Source of the DNA: Kitasatospora sp. GAS204B
GTDB lineage: Bacteria; Actinomycetota; Actinomycetes; Streptomycetales; Streptomycetaceae
DNA: 64,000 bases
Reading direction: 5' to 3'
Assembly (NCBI RefSeq): GCF_029892155.1
Contig: NZ_JARZAG010000010.1
Span: 124,001-188,000 of the forward strand
Under the pieces are notes generated by a model that had not been told where the DNA came from, ran no database searches, and saw only the letters and a program-made list of their open reading frames with translations. Numbering within the stretch: position 1 is the first letter of the stretch; each line of letters begins with the position of its first letter. This document shows positions 57,934 through 64,000 of this stretch, in pieces. Both the position numbers and the translations under genes were made by a program.

Positions 57934-60900
57934 GTGGACATGAACGATCCCACGCCCACTGTGCTGGAGATCTGGGCCGATATCCTGGCAACGACGCCGG
58001 ACGAACTCTCCGCGGACGACGACTTCTTCGACATCGGCGGCAGTTCTCTCGCGGCAGCGGGAATCCAGTTGCTCATTCGGGAGCGGCTCGGAGTGTCGGT
58101 ACCGCTCGGCCGGCTGCTGGACGGCCCGACCCCGCGCGGCATGGCGACCGCGGTGACGGATGCCCGGCGAACCACCGGTTCGACGGATGCGCTCGCCACG
58201 GAGCCGGCGGCCGCACCGCCGGGCCACACCACAGGCCACCCGCGCGGCCTCTCCTCCGGGCAGGAGCGGTTGTGGTTCCTGCACCGTCTCATGCCCGAAA
58301 GCGCCTTCTACCACGTGCCGTTGACGCTCCGACTGGCCGGCGAGTTGGATGTCGAAGCGCTGTCCGCCGCCTTGGACGAGGTACTCCAGCGGCACGAAGT
58401 GCTCCGGACAGCGGTGGTCTCCGAGCAGGGCCGTCCCGTCGCCGAGGTACGGCACGCACAGGTCGGGCTGCCGGTGATCGACCTCAGCAGCCTTCCGCCG
58501 GACGAGCGGGAAGCCCGGCTCGGTCAACTGACCCGGGACGAGGCCCTGCGCCCGTTCGACCTCACCACCGGTCCGATGCTGCGGGCCGGGCTGCTGCGCC
58601 TGTCGCCGGATGACCACCTCCTGGTGCTGGTGGTGCACCACATCGCCTATGACGGAGCCTCACAGAGCATCCTCTTCCGCGATCTCAGCCATGCCTACCG
58701 CAGGGCCCTGGGCGGGCACGCTCCGATGCAGCCGCTGCCGGCCCAGTACGGGGACTACGTCGAGTGGCAGCGCTCACGCAGAGGATCGGCGCAGACCGAC
58801 CGTCAGATCGAGTTCTGGCGCGAACGGCTGGACGGCACCTGCGACATCCTCGCGCTGCCGACCGACCGGCCGCGGCCGGCCCACCAGTCGTTCCGAGGCG
58901 CGGTGTTGCGCTTCGCGCTGCCGGCGGACCTGTCCGCCGCCGTCCTCCGGCTCGCCCGCGCGCAGCGCAGCACACCGTTCATGCTGCTGCTGGCGGCCTT
59001 CTCCGGTGTCCTCGGTGCGTACAGCGGCACGGAGGACGTGGTGATCGGGGTGCCTGCCATGAGCCGGGGTGCCTCCGAGTTCCAGGACCTGATCGGCTTC
59101 TTCATCAACACCCTCCCACTGCGCTGCGACCTGTCCGGCGATCCGTCCTTCGCGGAGCTTCTGGGGCGGGTCCGGGAGACCTGCATCTCGGCGTACGAAC
59201 ACCAGGACGTCCCGTTCGAGACCCTGGTGGAGCAGCTCCGGCCGCAGCGGGACCTCAGCCGTGCCCCCATCGTCCAGGTACTCGCTTCCTGGGAGGAGGA
59301 GGCGCCGCAGCCCGAGTTCGAAGGTCTGCAGGCCACGCTCTCCAGCATCCGCACCGACTCCACCAAGCTGGACCTGTCGCTCTTCCTCCGACCGACCGCG
59401 AACGGCATCGCCGGAGCATTCGAGTACTCCACGGACCTGTTCGACGAGCGGACCGTCCAAAACTTCGCCGACAGCCTGGTCGCCGCTCTGACCGCCGTGG
59501 TCGCCGATCCGCAGACCCGGCTGCACGAGGTGCCGCTGCTGTCCGCCGCCGAACGCGACCGACTACTGCACCACTGGAACGACACCACCACCCCGACCCC
59601 CACCACCACCGTCCACGACCTCGTCATCACCCAAGCCCACCGCACCCCCGACGCCACCGCCGTCCGCACCCCCACCACCACCCTCACCTACCGACAACTC
59701 CTCGACGACGCCCACCACCTCGCCGCCACCCTCCAACACCACGGCGCCCGCCCCGGCACCACCATCGGCATCCTCGCCCCCCGCACCCCCCAACTCGTCA
59801 CCGCCCTCCTCGCCACCCTCATCACCGGAGCCGCCTACACCCCCCTCGACCCCGAATACCCCGCCAACCGCCTCCACCACATGATCCAGACCTCCCACAT
59901 CACCACCATCCTCACCCACCACAACCACCCCCACATCACCGACCACTTCACCGGCACCCTCATCCCCATCGACACCCACCACCCCCACACCCCCACACCC
60001 ACCACCACCCACCCCCAGGACCTCGCCTACACCATCTACACCAGCGGCTCCACCGGCACCCCCAAGGGCATCGACATGCCGCACCAGCCCCTGGTCAACC
60101 TGCTGCTGTGGCAGCTCGGGCGCTCCGACCTCAAGCCGGACGACGCCACCCTGCAGTTCCCCGCGTTCAGCTTCGACATGTCGTTCCTCGACATCTTCTA
60201 CACGTTGGTCTCCGGTCGGACCCTGGTCTTCGCGCAGGAGCAGGTGCGCCGCGATCCAGTCGAGCGGGCTGCCTACATGGCCGAGCAGAACGTGGGCTGC
60301 TTCGTCCTGTCGCCCGCAGCCCTGTACCAGCAGGCCGCCTACGCGAACCAGCCGCACGGAACGCTGCCCGGTGTCCGCGAGATCATCAGCGCGGGCGAGC
60401 AGCTGGTGATCACCGACAGCGTGCGCGAGATGTTCGCCGATCGGACCGACTGCGTCGTGGTCAACCAGTACGGACCGACCGAGACGCACTGCATGACGGC
60501 GTACGAGCTGCAGGCGCCGGCCGCCGACTGGCCGGCGTCGGTGCCGATCGGCAGGCCCATCGCCAACACCAGGGCATACGTCCTCGACGAGCGGCTGCGG
60601 CCGCTGCCCGCCGGGATACCCGGCGAGCTGTACCTGGCCGGCGCCTGCCTGGCCAGGGGGTACACCGGACAACCCGCCCTGACGGCAGACCGGTTCGTCC
60701 CCGACCCGTACGCTCCGTCCCCCGGAGCCCGGATGTACCGCACCGGGGACCAGGCCCGCTGGCGCCCCGACGGCAACCTGGAGTACCTCGGCCGCCTCGA
60801 CCACCAGCTCAAGATCCGCGGCTTCCGGATCGAGCCGGCCGAGGTGGAGAAGGCACTCGCCGCCCACCCGGGGGTCCTCCAGTCGGTCGTCGTCACCGAG

Positions 60901-61443
60901 CGGAGCGCACCCGGCGCGGACCAGCGGCTGATCGCGTATGTCGTCGGTGACACCGGGCCGGTACGCGAACTGCGGGCGTTCCTGCGCAACTCGCTGCCCG
61001 ACTACCTGATCCCGGACGTCTTCGAGCCGATGACGGAACTGCCGCTGACCCCGAGCGGCAAGATCGACCGGAACCGGCTCCCGGCCGTCACCGCGGTCGT
61101 ACCGCAGCCGCCCGTGGCCGGCCCGGGAGGTGCGGGCATCGAGCACCAGGTGCATGCCGCCTGGGCGGCGGTGCTCGGGCACGACGCCATCGACCGGGAG
61201 GACAGCTTCTTCGAGATCGGTGGCAACTCCCTGCGTGCCACCCAGCTGCACGGGCTGCTGCAGGCGAGCTTCCAGGGCCGGGTCGCGATCGTCGACCTCT
61301 TCCGGTACCACACGATCGCCGCCCTGACGGAGTACCTCGCCGCCACAGCGAACGACAACGCCGCGCGGCAGTCACCCCCGCCTGCGGCCCGGCGCCAGGA
61401 CCGGCTCCGCAGCCAGCGGAGCTCCCGAACCCGCGACAACTGA
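57934..61443 (+). CDS. NRPS: PCP-C-A-PCP
   Basis: 1169-aa NRPS. Residues 1-75: carrier domain with FFDIGGSSLAAAG near 31. About 95-530: condensation domain (SSGQERLWFLHRLMPESAFY, HHIAYDGAS near 234). About 540-1035: adenylation domain (YTSGSTGTPKG near 702, QYGPTETHC near 845, GRLDHQLKIRGFRIEPAEVE near 965, LPLTPSGKIDR); specificity residues read D-M-L-V-I-A-Q-C-M-K, unmatched by codes I know. About 1065-1145: second carrier with FFEIGGNSLRATQLHG near 1091. It ends in a basic low-complexity tail. The N-terminal carrier with no own A domain must be loaded by another protein or be the end of a split module. GTG at 57934 or ATG two codons later. Confidence 0.92.
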   Translation: MDMNDPTPTVLEIWADILATTPDELSADDDFFDIGGSSLAAAGIQLLIRERLGVSVPLGRLLDGPTPRGMATAVTDARRTTGSTDALATEPAAAPPGHTTGHPRGLSSGQERLWFLHRLMPESAFYHVPLTLRLAGELDVEALSAALDEVLQRHEVLRTAVVSEQGRPVAEVRHAQVGLPVIDLSSLPPDEREARLGQLTRDEALRPFDLTTGPMLRAGLLRLSPDDHLLVLVVHHIAYDGASQSILFRDLSHAYRRALGGHAPMQPLPAQYGDYVEWQRSRRGSAQTDRQIEFWRERLDGTCDILALPTDRPRPAHQSFRGAVLRFALPADLSAAVLRLARAQRSTPFMLLLAAFSGVLGAYSGTEDVVIGVPAMSRGASEFQDLIGFFINTLPLRCDLSGDPSFAELLGRVRETCISAYEHQDVPFETLVEQLRPQRDLSRAPIVQVLASWEEEAPQPEFEGLQATLSSIRTDSTKLDLSLFLRPTANGIAGAFEYSTDLFDERTVQNFADSLVAALTAVVADPQTRLHEVPLLSAAERDRLLHHWNDTTTPTPTTTVHDLVITQAHRTPDATAVRTPTTTLTYRQLLDDAHHLAATLQHHGARPGTTIGILAPRTPQLVTALLATLITGAAYTPLDPEYPANRLHHMIQTSHITTILTHHNHPHITDHFTGTLIPIDTHHPHTPTPTTTHPQDLAYTIYTSGSTGTPKGIDMPHQPLVNLLLWQLGRSDLKPDDATLQFPAFSFDMSFLDIFYTLVSGRTLVFAQEQVRRDPVERAAYMAEQNVGCFVLSPAALYQQAAYANQPHGTLPGVREIISAGEQLVITDSVREMFADRTDCVVVNQYGPTETHCMTAYELQAPAADWPASVPIGRPIANTRAYVLDERLRPLPAGIPGELYLAGACLARGYTGQPALTADRFVPDPYAPSPGARMYRTGDQARWRPDGNLEYLGRLDHQLKIRGFRIEPAEVEKALAAHPGVLQSVVVTERSAPGADQRLIAYVVGDTGPVRELRAFLRNSLPDYLIPDVFEPMTELPLTPSGKIDRNRLPAVTAVVPQPPVAGPGGAGIEHQVHAAWAAVLGHDAIDREDSFFEIGGNSLRATQLHGLLQASFQGRVAIVDLFRYHTIAALTEYLAATANDNAARQSPPPAARRQDRLRSQRSSRTRDN

Positions 61444-61491
61444 TCCGCCTGCCGACCGCCGGAGCGGCAGGCACCGAACAACGGAGGAACG

Positions 61492-64000
61492 ATGGAGCGC
61501 ACGAGCAGTGACGCAACGGGCCCTGCGAGCAGCGGGGCAGCAGCAGACCCGACGCTGGCCGAACGACTCACGGAGGTGTTCGCGCAGACGCTGGGAATCG
61601 CGTCGCAGGACGTGCGCCCGGACGAGTCCTTCTTCACACAGGGCGGCGACTCCCTGCTGAGCATCGAAGCCTCGGCCGCCGCCGAGGAGCAGGGCATCCC
61701 CATGACACTGGAGATGCTGTACCGGTGTCAGAGCCTGCGCGGGGTCCTGGCCGACCTCGCCGCAGCCGAGGAGCCGGCCCGGTCCGCCGCAGCGGACACC
61801 TCGACGGCGGTGACCGCGTTCCAGCTCTCCGACGAGGACCGCGCCCTGACCGCGGAGGGGCTGGAGGACGCGTTCCCGGCATCCGCGCTGCAGCAGGGCA
61901 TGATCCTGCACTCCTCGATGTACGCCGGCAGCACGGCTTACCACGACGTGGCCCTGTACCGGGTCGGGGAGCGCCTCGACCCGGCCGCGATGCGGTCCGC
62001 CGTGGTCCACACCGTCGCCGCGCACCCGACCCTCCGCTCAAGTTTCGACATGGACTCGTACAGCGAGCCGCTCCAGCTCGTCCACCTCGCGGCCGAGGCC
62101 GAGTCGACCGCACACGACCACCGGGGGCTGAGCGGAGCCGAGCTGCAGGACCGCTACGACCGATGGGTGCGCGAGGAACACGCCCGTCCGTTCGACATCG
62201 CCTGCCCCCCGCTGCTGCGTCTGGCCCTCTTCGACGAAGGACCGGCCGGATTCGTGCTGGGGGTCTCGTTCCACCACGCGATTCTGGACGGGCACAGCCT
62301 GGCGCGTTTCGTCAGGCTCCTGCTCACTGCCCACCACGCGCTCGCGACAGGCGAGCGGCTGCCGCACGCCTCGTCCGCCATACCCGCCCAGCGGCAGGCA
62401 GCGGTTCTGGAGCAGCAGGCAGCGCGTTCCCAGGAGCAGCTCGACTGGTGGCGCGGCTACCTGCACGACTTCACGCCGCTCCGGCTGCCCCGCAGCGCGC
62501 AGCAGCACGGTCGAGACGGGATCGGCCGGCTGGAACAGCTCCTCGATCCCCAGGTGGCCGAACGGCTCAGGGCGGTGGCCCACGACCTCCGGCTCGGGAT
62601 CAAGCACCTCACGCTGGGGATCCATCAGTGGATGGTGGGCCAGGTGACCGGGCGGACGGACGTCACCTGCGGGCTCATCGTCAACGTGCGCCCGCAGGCG
62701 GTCGGCAGCATCGACCAGTTGGGCCTCTTCCTCAACACCCTGCCCTGCCGGACCTCGGTCTCCGCGGCGAGCTGGCAGCAGCTGGCACAGCGGGCGCTGG
62801 AGGCCGAAGCAGCGGTCCTGGCCCACCGGCACGTCCCGTACGCGGTGCTGCGGCGCGAGCTGAAGCCGGCTGAGGAGCCGACCGAGGCCACGTTCAACTA
62901 CGTGCGGTTCCGGGACCTCGACGCACTGACGGCGCAGACCGATGTCACCGTCGAGCCGCTGATGTTCTACGAGGAGGGCAACTTCCCGCTCAGCACCTAC
63001 GTGGTGGAGGACATCGCGAGCTCGGCCATCGCTGTCCAGCTCCACTATGACCGCGGCGTGATCGACGACGCCTCGGCCCAGCGCATGATGGACCTGTACG
63101 TCCAGGGTCTCGATGCCTGCGCCTCGGATCCCACCGCGCCGTGCCCCCCACCGGATCCCGCGCCGGGCACGCTCGAACTCCTCGCCGGCGCACTGGATCT
63201 GGACGCAGCAGCGGTGGCCTCGGTGGTGGCGGCCAACGCGACCCAGCGCGACCTCTACCTCGACTACTGCCGCGAGCCCGACGCCGACCGGTACTGCCTC
63301 GCCTTCACGGCGGAGCTGGGACCGTCGTTGGACCTGACGGCCTGGCAGTCCGCCGTTGCCGGCGTGGTCGCCGAACACCCCGCCCTGCGGACGAGGTTCG
63401 CGGCCCTGGACGACGAGCCCTACTTCTGCGCCCTGCAACCGCAGCATGCGCCCGTCGAGGTCGCCGTTCCGGCCCCCGGCGCGCGGCCCGGCTCGCTCAA
63501 GGACGCGATCTCCGAGGCGCGCAAGCCGTACCGGCTGGAGCGCGATCCGCTCGTCCGCCATGCCGTGCTGCACGTTGACGGGCAGTGGCACGCGGTCCTG
63601 GGCGCGCACCACCTGGTGTTGGACGTGGCCGGTGCCCAGGAGGTGTTCGCCGACCTCTTCCACGCGTACGCCCGCCTCACTTCACCGCTCCCGGTCGATG
63701 CCGCTCCCGAGGACTCGCCGCAACCCGCCGAGCGCCCGGAGACCGAGCCCGCCTTCGACACGCCGGACACGATCGAGTACTGGCGCCAGATCGCCGACCG
63801 GACGGACGCGCTGAGCGTTCCGCCGCCCTTCGGAGCACCGCTCGACCGGCTTGACGAGGCGGCCCTCCGGGAGGAGCGCGTCAGCATCGGCGGCGAACCG
63901 CTGCTGCGGCTGCGGCGCGAGTGCGAGCGCCGCGGCATCGGCCCCTCCAGCATTCTGCTCGCCGCCTTCGGCCTGATGCTGGGACGCTGCTTCGCTCCCA
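61492..64000 (+). CDS. NRPS: PCP-C-C... (cut by the window edge)
   Basis: Open to the right edge, 836 codons seen. Residues about 18-95: carrier domain with SFFTQGGDSLLSIEAS near 45. About 120-540: condensation domain (DAFPASALQQGMILHSSMYA, SFHHAILDGHSLA near 262, LGLFLNTLPCRTSV). About 575 onward: a second condensation-like domain (ANATQRDLYLDYCREPDADR, GAHHLVLDVAGAQEVF near 706; HHxxxD is kept but followed by Val instead of Gly). Two successive condensation-type domains suggest C-C, or a C followed by an epimerisation/X-like domain. ATG at 61492 with GGAGG seven bases upstream, 48 bp after the previous NRPS. The rest of the protein, and perhaps the loading module, lies outside. Confidence 0.9.
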   Translation, partial: MERTSSDATGPASSGAAADPTLAERLTEVFAQTLGIASQDVRPDESFFTQGGDSLLSIEASAAAEEQGIPMTLEMLYRCQSLRGVLADLAAAEEPARSAAADTSTAVTAFQLSDEDRALTAEGLEDAFPASALQQGMILHSSMYAGSTAYHDVALYRVGERLDPAAMRSAVVHTVAAHPTLRSSFDMDSYSEPLQLVHLAAEAESTAHDHRGLSGAELQDRYDRWVREEHARPFDIACPPLLRLALFDEGPAGFVLGVSFHHAILDGHSLARFVRLLLTAHHALATGERLPHASSAIPAQRQAAVLEQQAARSQEQLDWWRGYLHDFTPLRLPRSAQQHGRDGIGRLEQLLDPQVAERLRAVAHDLRLGIKHLTLGIHQWMVGQVTGRTDVTCGLIVNVRPQAVGSIDQLGLFLNTLPCRTSVSAASWQQLAQRALEAEAAVLAHRHVPYAVLRRELKPAEEPTEATFNYVRFRDLDALTAQTDVTVEPLMFYEEGNFPLSTYVVEDIASSAIAVQLHYDRGVIDDASAQRMMDLYVQGLDACASDPTAPCPPPDPAPGTLELLAGALDLDAAAVASVVAANATQRDLYLDYCREPDADRYCLAFTAELGPSLDLTAWQSAVAGVVAEHPALRTRFAALDDEPYFCALQPQHAPVEVAVPAPGARPGSLKDAISEARKPYRLERDPLVRHAVLHVDGQWHAVLGAHHLVLDVAGAQEVFADLFHAYARLTSPLPVDAAPEDSPQPAERPETEPAFDTPDTIEYWRQIADRTDALSVPPPFGAPLDRLDEAALREERVSIGGEPLLRLRRECERRGIGPSSILLAAFGLMLGRCFAP

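Noticed and set aside
59563..61311. A 582-codon minus-strand frame opposite the NRPS with Gly/Val/Asp-rich text.
   Set aside because: It is the mirror image of the C-rich A-domain coding block; low complexity, no RBS, and the plus strand has clear NRPS motifs.
1..64000. CRISPR array or origin of replication.
   Set aside because: I saw no regularly spaced direct repeats and no DnaA-box cluster.

Overview
The window is high-GC actinobacterial DNA, most likely Streptomyces or a close relative such as Kitasatospora. The genus call rests on family content: SsgA-like, SigB/F-type sigma, STAS, RsbW-like, CsbD, SARP and DUF6328 genes, GTG starts, leaderless promoters and strong C/G third-position codon use. 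The species cannot be read from the sequence.

Region 1 (1-8872) is a sugar-acid and galactoside locus. It holds a D-galactonate dehydratase (running off the left edge), a FadR-type GntR regulator and an SDR dehydrogenase on the minus strand. Divergent to these are a sugar ABC transporter (lipoprotein, double ATPase, permease) and a secreted GH27 alpha-galactosidase with a lectin-like tail. Together they suggest release, import and oxidative (De Ley-Doudoroff-like) breakdown of galactose.

Region 2 (about 8.9-22.8 kb) is a stress and regulation neighbourhood full of decayed genes. Intact genes include YihY/BrkB, MerR, two paralogous leaderless winged-helix regulators, DUF2267, SsgA-like, a SigB-family sigma factor, STAS, DUF6328 and an RsbW-like ATPase that reads in frame into CsbD. 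Remnants include an ISL3 transposase, CYTH, GH15, a frameshifted STAS gene, a carbonic-anhydrase tail, flavin reductase and an integrase.

Region 3 (about 22.8-25.8 kb) looks like an integration boundary: the 3' half of a tRNA-Pro, a tyrosine recombinase broken by one in-frame TGA, and a CoiA-like nuclease gene.

Region 4 (26.1-28.8 kb) is a compact minus-strand operon: a 38-codon secreted peptide ending in a CxxC motif, SdpA-family protein, SdpB/HTTM-family membrane protein and a tandem-GNAT acetyltransferase. All junctions overlap. It resembles a sporulation-delaying-protein-type toxin maturation system with an unfamiliar, extremely small precursor. A large SARP/NB-ARC/TPR regulator is divergent from it.

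Region 5 (32.3 kb to the right edge) is a hybrid NRPS-PKS cluster. One minus operon encodes a discrete AT, an ACP, a KS-AT-KR-ACP PKS, a beta-propeller/TPR/methyltransferase fusion and a C-A-PCP-KS-AT(degenerate)-KR-ACP-TE terminal synthase. A second minus operon (51.1-56.9 kb) makes ACP-linked extender units: FkbH-like protein, ACP, one 3-hydroxyacyl dehydrogenase, two acyl-CoA-dehydrogenase-like enzymes and a class II aminoacyl-tRNA-synthetase-like amino acid:carrier protein ligase. This set looks like the zwittermicin-type hydroxymalonyl-/aminomalonyl-ACP logic, with the serine-activating A domain replaced by an aaRS-like ligase. MbtH, a MalY/PatB-type PLP enzyme, a PPTase and two NRPS proteins (PCP-C-A-PCP and PCP-C-C..., the latter cut by the edge) lie on the plus strand.

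All family assignments are by reading motifs; no search was run.
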